This document shows, piece after piece, positions 46,703-59,000 of a stretch of 64,000 nucleotides of DNA. This DNA comes from Hedera helix. Taxonomy: Eukaryota; Streptophyta; Magnoliopsida; Apiales; Araliaceae. The stretch spans positions 7,828,731 through 7,892,730 of the forward strand of contig OX359285.1 in assembly GCA_947179155.2 (NCBI GenBank), read 5' to 3'. The notes beneath the pieces were generated by a model that worked only from the letters and a program-made list of their open reading frames with translations, was not told where the DNA came from and ran no database searches. Both the position numbers and the translations under genes were made by a program. Position 1 is the first letter of the stretch; each line of letters begins with the position of its first letter.

Positions 46703-46867
46703 CTAAGTTAGGCCATTAATAATGCTAGAATAATAATTATACTGTCAAAAATAATAAGTGTCGTTAAAAATATAAAATATTATTAAAATAAATATAAAAA
46801 TAATATTAAATATATATTTACTCTGACAATATAAATATTACTCTACATTATCAATAACCCTAAGTTA
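46703..46867. mobile_element. 149-bp MITE with perfect 8-bp duplication
   Basis: The element spans 46711-46859. CTAAGTTA occurs at 46703-46710 and again at 46860-46867. The ends GGCCATTAATAATG and, inverted, GGTTATTGATAATG continue as ~33-bp imperfect inverted repeats. An 8-bp duplication suggests a hAT-mobilised MITE. Confidence 0.85.
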
Positions 46868-47046
46868 AAACGATATTGAAATATATCACCGAAACAAACA
46901 AAGCAATATTGAAAGAGAAACAAAACGATATTGAAAGAAGATCGATATGCTAAAGCAAATCCATTAATTAACAAATCATCGAAAAACTTGCCAACCATTT
47001 TATGCTTCAGTTCTTTCATCGATCCACTGCTTTATTCCATAGCCTT
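46868..47046. other. intergenic DNA
   Basis: Nothing recognisable. Confidence 0.5.
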
Positions 47047-47404
47047 TGTTGGGCTGTGGATATTTATTAAAGTAAGTGAGCTGAAATAATTGGGCTATTT
47101 ACTCTCGAGGCCCATTTAACTTAAATCCCGTCTTAGAGAGACTTGGATCATCACACTCAACACCTTAAACCATTTAATGATGTAGCAATTATCTAACAGT
47201 TACCACTTGTACATTTAGCTCGGAAGTTACTGGTCATGATGAGGATCGTGCGTCATTACTCCAATTATAACTGTCACATGAGGGTGACAGATATAAAAGA
47301 AAAACTAACAATCTAGGTACAATCTAATGTCAATTCACCTTGCTAAACACTAAGTACTTCCATTTTTAATATTTTTTGAAATTCGTACTTACTCTCATGC
47401 CAGA
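47047..47404 (+). repeat. possible LTR fragment of a different family
   Basis: It begins TGTTGGGCTG, has TATAAAAG near 47291, and ends with CTTACTCTCATGCCAGAGC, reminiscent of Tat-type LTR 3' regions. It joins C's LTR without an obvious boundary. No partner LTR is in the window. Confidence 0.35.
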
Positions 47405-50277
47405 GCTGTAATGATATGAAATTTGTTAATGTTGTAAATATTATAAATAAATATTGGAATTAAATTTTTGAAGTGTGACAAGTATTTTGGGATAAGTGAT
47501 TCATGTATTATTTGATTGCAGAATAAAATTCAAGCTTAATAAAATAAATTTGGATTGAAAAGTACTTGAAATGGATAAAAAATAAGCAAGTTATGATTTT
47601 ATTAAAATTAAATTGTCTAGAATTTTTGGCTATTAACCAAAGTACCCTTGACAACTTAAAGAATGACCTTGGAATCTTTTTTTAGTGTGTAATGTCCTTA
47701 ATGCCATCAAATGCCTATGAGAATTGTCTTGAATGACCCTAACTAGGCATGGGTTAAGTTAACTAAGCATGGTTAGTTGTTGGAACAATACATACAAATT
47801 ATGTATGTATATATTTTGTAAGTATAAGCTTGCATTACATAGTTCATCTTCTTTTTATCTCTAAGTTGCTAAGTTGTGAGAGTTGTAGAGAAAAAGAAGA
47901 GGAGAGCTAGGGTTTTGTTAGAAGCTTGAAAAATCTCATAAAAAGTGTTCAAGAGAAGTGAAACTAGCCATCAAAGTGAATCGTCCAACTCTTAGAAGCT
48001 TTATAGCAAGAAGGAGAAGAGAACAAAGAAGGTTTAAAAGAGTTCTTGCTCAAAACTTTTCATTTATGTGTTTAAATGAAAGATTATGTGTAGACATGCA
48101 TATTTTTGTGATTAAAAGAAGGATTTATGCGAGTTATGTGCTACTTGAATAGTTTATGAAGAAACCCTAAGCTTATGAGTGGTATTACAAAGGTGGTAGG
48201 TATATGCATGCTTATAATCATAGCTAGAAATCATGATTTGATGAATATCATGTGTTAAATGTTGTTAGATATGGTGAAACCCTAGATTGAAGGGATGATC
48301 ATGTTAGAAACATGTATAATTTCTTGCTAGATAGCATAATAAGTTTGTTAATGGTTGAATAACATGACTTGTGTAGGAAAACAGAATATTAGGCTATATT
48401 TTTCATGTAAACTAAATCATAATCTGTAACATGCTTGAGAAGGTGTATATAAATGTTATGTGATCATACTATGTGAGTAAATAAACTTGTACTGGTGTAT
48501 ATGGTGTATAGAGTTTAATAACTCAAGTATGAGTTAAGAGTAAATTTTGTAGAGTTAACAAAATTCTACCAAATGATGATTTTTGGCCATGTTGTGTAAT
48601 TGAAGGTAAAATAAAGCTAAATAACTAAGTTTTATGTAAATACATGTATTCGTGTCGATTTGGTAGTCATTGGGTGTTTATGACGATAAATGTGAATTTT
48701 AAACGTTTAAAAATGTTCGTCGATACCTAAAATAAAGTTTTTGGAAAAATAAGGTTGTTTGAAAACTTTTAATATTTTTGAAGGTCTATGCAAGTCATGT
48801 ACTTGTTGTATGTACTAAATCATATGTTGAGATCAAGTTTTGTAAAAAGGGACAAAAAATAACATGAAAATTAGAAAGAATTTTTTTTCAAAATCTGCAG
48901 CACTACGCCGGGGCCAGATGTTTTGAACTAAACACTGAGCCGGGGCATAATGCAACAGAGGAGACTTCGCTGTCGGCAAGACGAGTCGGAGCCGGGGCAA
49001 GGTTCAATTACAAGCATTTCGCGGCCAGTGAGATGTGTAGTGTAAAATATCTCGCCGAGGCGAGATGTCCTTTTTTTTTATTTTTTTTATATTTTAATTC
49101 AGAATAAAATGTTTTAATATTATATGATAAGGACATGTGTTGTAAGACATAAATTGATAAAAATGATCAATGTGGTAGGTACTAAGATATAAATAAACAA
49201 TGCGTTATGTGTTAAGGTTTATGTAAATGTATATGGTAACTTGTATGGCAATGTAAAGCATGCAAATGTATATAACTAATGCATGTACCAATATTATGAT
49301 TATATAGGACGTAAACAGGATAAGATAATATCGATAGTAGTAAACGAGGACGAAGACAAGTGTTCTATTTGAAGTCTCTGTTGTAATTCTTTGAACAGTG
49401 ATATATGTTATACATTTTTATAAATCATTTTGAAGTTCATTTATTATTGAAGGGTTTTTGAGAAAGGTCAATGCCAATCTTGATCCGGCTAGACATTTGT
49501 AATAATTCATGTTGAATTTAGATATTCATATTATGTTCTCCAATCCATATTGTTGTGGTGCAGAATTTATGAAATGCTGTAACAGAACAACTTTGATAAA
49601 AAATGGGATAATGGAAAAAGGGGAAAATAAATCCCATGTCGTGGTTGCGTCGTTAGATGTTTATGTTGTGCACAATATAAAAGTATGATAAGTTGATCAC
49701 CTAGAGTACACCTCTGTAATGAAATGCAATCTTATGACTGATCCGGGCAGTATTAGTCTTTATAATTGATATTGTTCTTAACGAGTTCTTGGTCTTGTGA
49801 CCGTACAGCTAGCAAAGTTTTATATTTCAAGTTAATCATGCAAAGAATTATATTATATTATTAAGTTCTTCATAGAATCCTTTAATGGTTCAATTCTATT
49901 GTAATAGTTATTCTGAGATATCATGTCATTACTTGTTTATATACTTGCTGAGCTATTTTATGCTCATTCTTACTTTAACATGATATTTCAGCTAAGTCCA
50001 AATAGGCAGAGGGGTCGGAGACAGATAAAGGAAATGGAAAGTCTAGCAAGCAATAGTTGTATAGTTATAGAACTACTATGCATGTAATAGCTTATTTTTG
50101 TGATATGTCAATTTATAAATGTTTTGTAATGTATAAAGGTCTGTAAACCTGGGATAGTTATGTAATATTATAAATTAAGTTATTTTATTCAGAAATGAAT
50201 GGTTGGGATTGGATGATAGAATAATATCATGAGCATTGAACCCGTGGTTCAAGGGACCCAGATTTGGGGGCGTCACA
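47405..50277 (+). repeat. 5' LTR of element C, truncated at its start
   Basis: Colinear with solo LTR D (opposite orientation) from about 47405, but ~1 kb of the LTR start present in D is missing. It ends CAGATTTGGGGGCGTCACA, the same last 19-20 bases as the LTRs of A and B. It is followed by a primer site, which proves the orientation. Confidence 0.8.
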
Positions 50278-50280
50278 GGT

Positions 50281-50292
50281 TGGTATCAGAGC
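50281..50292 (+). other. primer binding site of element C
   Basis: TGGTATCAGAGC, exact match to the plant initiator tRNA-Met site, 3 bases after the LTR. Confidence 0.92.
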
Positions 50293-50520
50293 TGATAGGT
50301 TATAAACCTTAGGTGGGAAAAACCTTAGGAATATAACCGTAAGGAAGATAGTGAAACTTATTTAGAGTTATAGGAGGCGAATGATGGAAATTGTTAAAGT
50401 TAAAATTTTTACGATATGTGTTATGTGCTATGTGATATGTGTAATAGAGGTAAAAAAAATAAAAAAAAAAAAAAAAAAATTTCATTGAACTAAATAATTG
50501 TTCTTGTGATTTTATAGTAT
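50293..50520 (+). other. leader of element C
   Basis: Untranslated leader containing a 26-base A-rich run near 50453-50480. Confidence 0.6.
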
Positions 50521-51104
50521 GCTAGAGATTAGAGAATCCAATCAGGCAATAGAGGAAGAATGTCGGGATATTCAAGTGGATGTAATTACTACTGTACCAG
50601 TTATGGCAATAGTACCAGCTGAAGACAGTGGGTATGGGGAAAATCCAAAGAAATTGAAAGGAGACTCTAATGGGGCCTGAGAATGCGTCATTCGAGTAAA
50701 GGGAGGCTGACCAAGAATGGGTAACTGGTCTAATACAACAGAATAGTGAATTTTTAGAAAGACTTCTAGAATTAGAGACTCAGGTAGTAGAAAGGCAGAC
50801 AGCTGTTGAACAAAATGAGTCAGTGGTGCAAGTATTGGTCAGTAAAAATGTGGAGTTGGGGAATAAATTGAGACAAGAAAAACAAAAAATTCAAGAACTT
50901 AGAGATGAAAAGGAAGCGTTGGAGGCTAAGTTAAGGGAGACAACTGTTGAGATCGTCAGGTATGAAAATGTTGGGGCCAAATCAATAAGAAGAGTGAATT
51001 TAGTAGAGGAGGAAGTAAGGGCTAAGAAAGCCAGGATAGATAGTATAGGTGTAAAAATGGATGATATGAGCTATGCTTGTCACACAGCTTTTGTAAGGGC
51101 ATAA
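50521..51104 (+). pseudogene. coiled-coil frame upstream of gag in element C
   Basis: An interrupted frame from an ATG at 50519-50521 and an intact 93-residue end (50823-51104) rich in Glu, Lys and Arg. It has heptad-like Leu/Val/Ile spacing (for example LGNKLRQEKQKIQELRDEK), so a coiled coil is likely. It sits between primer site and gag, where A and B have nothing comparable. Several stops look like transitions. Family unknown to me; extra pre-gag coiled-coil frames occur in some plant gypsy elements. Confidence 0.55.
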
Positions 51105-51587
51105 GATATGGTGTACTACTACCCTGTGGAATATGATCAAACCAGTAGTACCTTGAGCAGGTGAAAAATGATTACTATTATAGACGAGGAATATGAAGAT
51201 GCGGTTTGGCGTGAGATGCTTCCTTAAGATAGTGTAGTGGATGTATATAGTTGTATATATCTATGTGTGTATGTAATGTAAATTCCTAGTCTTTTGTTAT
51301 AAACTGGGATATGTAGTGTTATGTAACCTCTTTTGTTTTAAGGAGGGAAGTTCTAAATTGTGGTTTAGAGTTATGAAATGTGAATCCAGACTTTTGTAGT
51401 CTGAAGGGATAGAAAAGTTTATAACAATATGCTAAATGTGATGTAAGGTATAAGGCACTAGTCAACTTGCATATGAATATAAAACAAGTTAATAAATGTG
51501 TTTTGCAATGACTATATGTTTAATGTACATAAGAATGTAATATGTGAATGGTAAAATAATAATCATTATATAAATTGTTAAACAAAA
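51105..51587 (+). other. spacer between the coiled-coil frame and gag of C
   Basis: AT-rich, non-coding in all frames. Confidence 0.6.
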
Positions 51588-52798
51588 ATGCCGCCTAGAC
51601 GAAGACAGAATATCCAACCTCCACTAGAGGAGTTTATAAATGCTCCCGAGAAGCCAGTTAATCCCATGCAGCAATTTGTTGACTTGTTGATGGGAGCTTT
51701 CCATAACAGAAATGTTAATCCTACAGGTGATCAACCGGCAACAGGCCGTATTTCTACCTTCAAATATTTTAAAGCGGTAGGACCCCTGGAGTTCAAAGAG
51801 ACTATGAATCCGGTAGAGGCCCGGAATTGGGTAATTGAAATGGAGAAAGTGCTCGAAGTAGCTAACGTTGTAAAAGAACAGAAAATTGCCTTTGCTACGT
51901 TCATGTTAAAAGGAGAAGTTAATTATTGGTGGGGTGCCAACAAAGGAAGATTGGGAACGAGAATAGTATCATAGGAAAGATTCAAAGAGATATTTTTTGA
52001 GGCTTACTTTCCTCTAGTAACACAAGACATGATGGAAGTTCAATTTTTGGAGCTAAAATAAGGAAACATGATTGTGGTCGAGTATGAGGCTAAATTTAAT
52101 GAGTTGGCATGATTTGCGCTATATCAGGTGGACACAGAACAATGAAAGGAAAAACGGTTTGATCGCTGATTGAAACTGTGGATTTACAACAAGGTTTCAA
52201 TGTTTCAGATTAAAACCTTTACTGGAGTATTAGAGAAAGCTATTTTAGCTGAAGGAGGCAGTGATGCTTTGACAAAGTACAAATAAGAACAACGTGACAG
52301 GAAAGGTGATGGGGCCAATAAAGAAGGAAGTAGTGGGGGAAGTAACTCCAATAAACGGAAGTTGAACGACAACAATAACACCTTTGGAAGCAAGCAAGGA
52401 GAACAGATGAAGAAAATGGAACCGTGTGCCATTTGTGGAAAGGGATACTTAGGAGTATGCTTGAAGGGAAAGAACGTCTGTTTTAGGTGCAGTCAAGAAG
52501 GGTACATTGCACCAAACTGTCCAATTCCAAGGGCAAACAAAAGATGTTTCCATTGTGGGGAATTGGGGCATCAAATTAAAGATTGCCCAATGAAGAAAAC
52601 TGATAGATGAAGTGGAATCAATGGTAATAATAGTGGGAAGCTTGCAATTGGCGGACCTACTTAGCTGGGAAGACCGACATCACACACCTTCAATATGACA
52701 ATATAGGATGCGGTGGCATCAAAAGACGTGGTGTCAGGAATTATTCCTATCAATAATATAAACACGTATGTATTATTTTATTCGGGTGCTACCTGCTC
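51588..52798 (+). pseudogene. Tekay-like gag-protease pseudogene of element C
   Basis: Starts MPPRRRQNIQPP, a common gypsy Gag start. It has a capsid-like domain with FATFMLKGEVNYWWGA (near 51893-51940). After several in-frame stops (51972-51974, then near 52060, 52109 and 52143 and later) come a basic stretch and two CCHC knuckles (CFRCSQEGYIAPNC and CFHCGELGHQIKDC, near 52480-52595). It ends at the start of protease, LFYSGATCS, where Tyr replaces the catalytic Asp. All pieces lie in one frame. Most stops fit C-to-T or G-to-A changes. Element B begins at 52799. Confidence 0.85.
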
Positions 52799-53608
52799 TG
52801 TAAGACCCCGAATTTTATGAAATACAAAATTTAATTTTTCTCCATATATATATTTTTTTGAAACAGTAAGTGGTTAAATCGATAAAGTTAAAAGTTAAGG
52901 ATGTTATGTGCAAATTTTATTTTGTCGGACAATATTCGCTTTGTCGGGGAATATTCGTTTGGTCGGGGAATATTCGTTTGGTCCGACGGCGCCGAAATAA
53001 CAAATTATTGGTGGACCCCACAACGGAATATTTGTCGGATATAGAAAACGACAGAAATAACCTTTTTAAATAAAAATAGTCAACGGAACAGTTAAAATAC
53101 CGGTGATAAAAGAATAGTAGCATACGGTAGTTATTGGTATTTTCTGTAGCACTCGGTACTCTACAGTAACACACGGTATTGCATAGTGTCTCATATTATT
53201 GGTCTGATAATTGACACCGTAACTGTTACGCATCATTTCATCGATAATTGTCACTGCATAATATTTTATATTATCAATTCAATAATTGTTGTTACACAGT
53301 ATTTTGCATTATTGATTTAATAATTGTCATTACACTGTATTTTATATCATTGAGTCAATAATTGTTGTTGCACTGTTTTTAAAATTATTGAACCTAATAA
53401 TTGTCACAGTAACATATGCACAGTAATTCACATTATTGAATCAATAATTGTCATTACACAGTAACGTATGCTTTATTTTACATTATTGTTATCTCTATTA
53501 TGATGTTATTTAAACAGTTGTATTTCATTAAGTTATTGACTTGATATCTAAGAGCTAACTATACTGTATTTATAACAATTAGTCATAATAATTGAATTGA
53601 TAAAGTTA

Positions 53609-53868
53609 TTTGTTTATAATATAAAGTTAGGTGATTATTAGGTGATATGAAATGAATGGTGTAGATTAAAGTGTGAATTATTGTTGAATAATTGAATTGA
53701 TTTGTTTATAATATAAAGTTAGGTGATTATTAGGTGATATGAAATGAATGGTGTAGATTAAAGTGTGAATTATTGTTGAACAATTAAATTGATTTGTTTA
53801 TAATATAAAGTTAGGTGATTATTAGGTGATATGAAATGAATGGTGTAGATTAAAGATAATATAATATT
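53609..53868 (+). repeat. three tandem ~92-bp repeats upstream of the LTR promoter
   Basis: Units share AAAGTTAGGTGATTATTAGG and GAAATGAATGGTGTAGATTA and lie ~80-330 bp upstream of the TATA box, where enhancer-like repeats of LTRs are often found. The same repeats occur in A and in the right LTR of B. Confidence 0.85.
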
Positions 53869-53943
53869 TGAAATGGATGGTGTAGATTAAAAGATGATCT
53901 TTAAATGAATGGTTTTGATTAGATGAATGATAAGATTTTTGGC

Positions 53944-53951
53944 TATAAATA
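53944..53951 (+). promoter_or_regulatory. TATA box in 5' LTR of B
   Basis: TATAAATA in GGCTATAAATAGAAGCC, then CCTTAACTTAAGG. It is conserved across A, B and F. Confidence 0.75.
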
Positions 53952-54277
53952 GAAGCCTTAACTTAAGGATTTTTCATAAACTTCCTTACTTGTTCTTTCT
54001 TTCTCTCTCTAAATACTTCTTGTGAAAGTTCTCTATAAGTGTGCTTAAGTCATCTTGAGTATTTGTGAAGATCTATAAGTATACGTGTACTGTTCAAGTT
54101 AATCAACCTCATTTAAATCAATATCCAGTCACGTGTTGAGGTAAGGGATACCATCTTTTTCATCTTCCATTATTCAAACATACTATGGTAAGGGATTATC
54201 ATTATTTGATTCTCGATAATAATATTGTTTCTTCCTTACTCATAAGACGTGCCTTTTATTTCCATGTATTAAATTGT

Positions 54278-54684
54278 GGGAATAACCTTACGGAGCGGAT
54301 TGCCGCCTGTTGGTGAATAACCTTTCGTATTCATTCATTATTAATCTCTGAGAATAACCTTACGGAGCGGATTGCCGCCTGTTGGTGAATAACCTTTCGT
54401 ATTCATTCATTATTAATCTCTGAGAATAACCTTACGGAGCGGATTGCCGCCTGTTTGGTGAATAACTCTTTATACTCAAATTCTATTAAATTGTGGGAAT
54501 AACCTTACGGAGCGGATTGCCGCCTGTTGGTGAATAACCTTTCGTATTCATTCATTATTAATCTCTGAGAATAACCTTACGGAGCGGATTGCCGCCTGTT
54601 TGGTGAATAACTCTTTGTACTCAAATTCTATTAAATTGTGGGAATAACCTTACGGAGCGGATTGCCGCCTGTTGGTGAATAACC
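54278..54684 (+). repeat. LTR leader array, 6 copies (5' LTR of B)
   Basis: The core AACCTTACGGAGCGGATTGC plus CGCCTGTTGGTGAATAA repeats with two linker types: X (CGTATTCATTCATTATTAATC) and Y (ACTCAAATTCTATTAAATTG). Linker order is X-X-Y-X-Y. Confidence 0.95.
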
Positions 54685-55882
54685 CTTTGTATTAATTTCC
54701 TTCACCTTTTGTTAATCAAACCTGCTACGGTAAGGGATATTATTTTCTTTCATACTCCTAAATCGAAATTTATTATGGAACTATTGCTTCTATAATTCCT
54801 GAAAATATTATATGTTCCATAATAGTTGAACTTCATTATTTCAACTGAACCTTCCTATTTACGTGAACCTTTCTATTGAATTGTAACCGTTATTCTGAAC
54901 TGTGGATCTTGAATATCATTTTTAAATTTCACTCCACATCATGTTGACAATTTGGACATTATTTGAATCTGTACAAAGTAAACTTCCGATACTTATTGTT
55001 ATCCTATTTCTTCTGTTCATCATTTATATCATTCTAATCATCCAAAAATCAAGCTGTTGTGAATATCTGTGGCCGGGGGCACAGATGTGATATATTTATT
55101 GAACAGATGATAGGTTAAAGGCGATATAATAGGTTAAAGGCGATACATCTGTTCGGTGTCTTTTATGGCACGTGGTGAATGTTCTCTTTGGCCCGTAGTG
55201 CAAAGATGAATTGTTGTTTGGTATGATTATGACCAAAGGCTGAATCTGGTATAATCATGACCGTTGGTGTTATATTGAATGTCTTTGGCCCGTAGTGCAA
55301 AGATGAACTGTTGATCTGCATGATTATGATCAGGAACTGTGAATTTGTATTATCTTGACTAATGATATTTCAGATGATAAAAGTTGATGATGTTTTTCCT
55401 AAAAAGAGAACCGAGTGGACATTATAGTCTGCATTATTCTTCTAATAGATTACTCATTCCGCTGCTATTATTGATCTGAACGTTGTTTAAGAATTTAACT
55501 GCAGTTTTTGATATAAACCTTGTAGTCTATTGTATTCTATCAAGAACTCAACTGTTGAAGACTAATGATAATTTATTCGTCATTATCTTAGTCATGATAT
55601 TCTTTACTGGGCGATTTGAGCTCACCCTTTCTTTTGTTCCATTGTTTTTCAACAGGAGATGAAAACATAACAGGGTCTAGCCGGGGAATGGAGTGAGGGT
55701 CCGAGGAATAGTTATCATAGTCTTCACGTTTTGTAAAATAGTGTGACAATAATAGTGAAGACTTAGTTGTGTATTATTATACACTGTATTGTTGTACGTT
55801 GTGCTTTGTTGTAATAATTTTGTTGTAGTCTTTTGACGACTCAAGTTTGGGCTGTGTGGGCCCAGATTTGGGGGCGTCACAG

Positions 55883-55894
55883 TTGGCATCAGAG
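55883..55894 (+). other. primer binding site of element B
   Basis: TGGCATCAGAGC, initiator tRNA-Met type with one mismatch, close behind the LTR. Confidence 0.88.
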
Positions 55895-56080
55895 CTTAGG
55901 GATATGGTCTTTAATGGAGATCTGGGGTAGAACTAGGAGGGGAGAGACGAATAGAATCAGTCACTAGTGTGTCCTACCTAAAATAGATTTTATTATCTAA
56001 TGAGTCGATTTGAATGTAGGAACATGAAGTGATGAGTCAGTTTATTTGAACTAACATTTATTTTGTGACCACAGTTTAGT
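55895..56080 (+). other. leader between primer site and gag of B
   Basis: Short untranslated leader, also present in A at 8990-9175. Confidence 0.7.
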
Positions 56081-59000
56081 ATGGCATCTGGAAATCAAGA
56101 GGTTAACTATGGAATGCCTGAAGCAAATGTAGCCGAGAATCAAGAGGCCCCAAACAATCCTCCTGCCAACTCAGGAAATAATGTTCCTGATAACATGATG
56201 AACGATGGATTCTTTAGGAATTTCATGCAGTTCATACAGAATCAAGGAAGAGGAAATCCAGTCAATAATAACGGTAGAAACGCTGGCAATTTGAGGATGG
56301 TCACTGTTAAGCAATTTAAAGAATTAGGACCACCTGAATTCCACGGGAAGCCTGACCCACTCAAAGCGGAGGCATGGCTAAAGCAGACGACAAAAATACT
56401 TGATGTCTTACAATGCGCTGATGATCAGAAGGTGCCATTTGCCACTTTTATGTTACGAGGTGAGGCGGACCATTGGTGGGAAGCGGTAAAACGTATCCAA
56501 CCTTCAGCACTCGAAATGTCTTGGACAGAATTCGAAGAACTGTTTAACGAGAAGTATTTCCCAGAAAGCATCCGCCATATGAAAGAGGTGGAATTCATTA
56601 AGCTGGAGCAGGGAAACATGACAGTCTCCCAATATGAAGCCAAGTTTGCCGAGTTATCTCGCTTTGCCACCCATCTTGTGGATGACGAAGCACGAATGAG
56701 TCGGATGTTCCTAAGAGGTTTGAGATTCAAAATTCGTTAACAACTTAGCTCTCATAAATTTAGTTTGTATTCAGATGTTGTAGATAGGGCTCAAAGGGTG
56801 GAGCAAACAGATGAAACATTGCAGCCAAGAGTTAATGATCAGCATAGAGAAAGGAGTGACAACAACCACAGGAACGAGAACCATCGAGGAGGTAACCAAC
56901 ACTTCGGTGGTAATTCCATACCAAATAACAGAAGAGGAGAATCTAGTGGGAACAATTTCAAAAGAAAGAGATTCCATAATAATTATGGAAGGGCACCAGC
57001 ACCAGTACCAACACCAACACCGACCCCAGTTTCAAGGGGAGAAGATCGACCACCAGTGAGATGCTATAGGTGTGGTCAGGAAGGTCACATCAGCCCAAAC
57101 TGTACACTGCAGTCCAAAAAGTGCTACAGTTGTGGGAAAGAGGGTCATCTTGCGCGGTTTTGTCCTGCCACAAAATCAAGTCCAGCTGCAATGATGATAC
57201 CAAAAGCTAGCGCGGATAAGGGAATATCTGTAGTTCAAGGGAGAGCTTTTGTTGTGACATCCCAAATGGCGCGAAACTCGAACGAGGTGATAACTGGTAA
57301 GCTATTCATAAATTCTCGTGAAGTCTACGCTTTGTTAGATACTGGCTCTACCCATTCTTTTATCTCACCTGCATGTGCTCAGCGTTTAAACTTAACTCCT
57401 GAAAATTTGGACTTTGACTTATCAGTTGAAACCCCATTAGGAGAAATGACCATTACATCTACTGTCTATAAATCTTGCCTAGTTCAAATCAACAACCTCA
57501 CATTACCTGTTGACCTTATTTCTTTGGAGATGCATGAATTTGATGTGATTTTAGGAATTGATTGGTTGACTACCCATCATGCTAAAATTGATTGTTTTCA
57601 TAAGATTATTAGTTTTCATATTCCTAATCAACCTGTCATGCAAATTCAAGCAACTAAACCATTGAAATCTATAACTGTTATTTCTAGCCATAAAGCCATT
57701 CGTTTATTGAAAAACGGATGTCAAGCCTTTTTAGCTCATGTCACTGATTTGAACAAAAATACGTCAAACTTAAATGATATTCCCATTGTTAATGAGTTTC
57801 CTGACGTTTTTCCTGAAGAACTTCCTGGCTTACCCCCAAACCGTGAAATTGATTTTTAAATTGATCTTGAACCCGGTACCAAGCCCATTTCCAAAGCTCC
57901 CTACCGAATGGCTCCCATTGAACTTCAAGAGTTAAAAGTCCAACTACAGGAATTGTTGGATACCGGTTTCATTCGTCCGAGTGCATCACCTTGGGGTGCT
58001 CCTGTTCTATTTGTGAAGAAGAAAGACGGGAGTATGAGATTGTGCATTGACTACCGAGAATTGAACCATGTCACCATCAAGAACAGGTACCCGTTACCTC
58101 GGATTGATGACATGTTTGATCAATTGCAAGGCGCTCAACATTTCTCAAAGATTGATCTCCGTTCTGGATATCATCAGTTAAAGGTTAAAGCTGAGGACAT
58201 TCCAAAGACTGCTTTCAGAACTCGTTATGGGCATTATGAGTTCTTAGTCATGCCTTTTGGACTAACTAATGCTCCTGCAGCTTTCATGGACATGACGAAC
58301 CGGATATTCAAGGAACATTTGGATCATTTTGTGGTTGTCTTTATTGATGACATCCTCATATACTCCAAGAGTCGCGAGGATCATGAACAACACCTAAGAT
58401 TGATACTACAAAAGCTCCGTGAAAACAAATTATATGCCAAGTTGAAGAAATGTGAGTTCTGGCTTGAGGAGGTCGCGTTTCTTGGGCATGTGATTTCTAG
58501 TCAAGGAATATCAGTCGATCCTGCGAAGATTAAAACGGTACTAAATTGGGAACAACCCAAAACAGTAACCGAAGTCCGAAGTTTTCTGGGTCTAGCTGGT
58601 TATTATCGGAGATTCGTAGAAGGATTTTCTCGAATCGCCACTCCATTAACGCAGCTTACTCGGAAAAGCACAAAATTCATATGGAGCGAGGAATGCGAGA
58701 AAAGTTTCCAAGAACTCAAGAAGAGACTGGTTTCAGCTCCTGTTCTGACCATACCATCAGGATCAGGAGAATTTGTTATCTACAGCGATGCTTCTGGCAA
58801 AGGTCTAGGCTGTGTCCTTATGCAACATGGAAAGGTTATAGCCTACGCCTCTCGACAACTCAAAGATTATGAGAAAAATTATCCTACTCATGATCTAGAG
58901 TTGGCAGCAGTCGTTTTCGCGTTGAAGATCTGGAGACACTACTTGTACGGAGAAAAAGTGGATATCTATACGGATCATAAAAGTCTCAAGTATTTCTTCA

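Larger units (their letters stand above)
52799..55881 (+). repeat. 5' LTR of element B
   Basis: Contains the TATA box (53944), three ~92-bp repeats (about 53609-53868) and a six-unit leader array. Confidence 0.95.

Noticed and set aside
47958..48152. Arg-rich 64-residue frame
   Set aside because: It lies inside the LTR of element C and has no conserved counterpart in LTR D.
54278..54684. Regularly spaced ~43-bp repeats with ~30-bp spacers, CRISPR-like at first sight
   Set aside because: The spacers are of only two recurring types, the array lies inside an LTR and is repeated in all family LTRs, and the genome is a plant's. It is a tandem repeat, not a CRISPR array.
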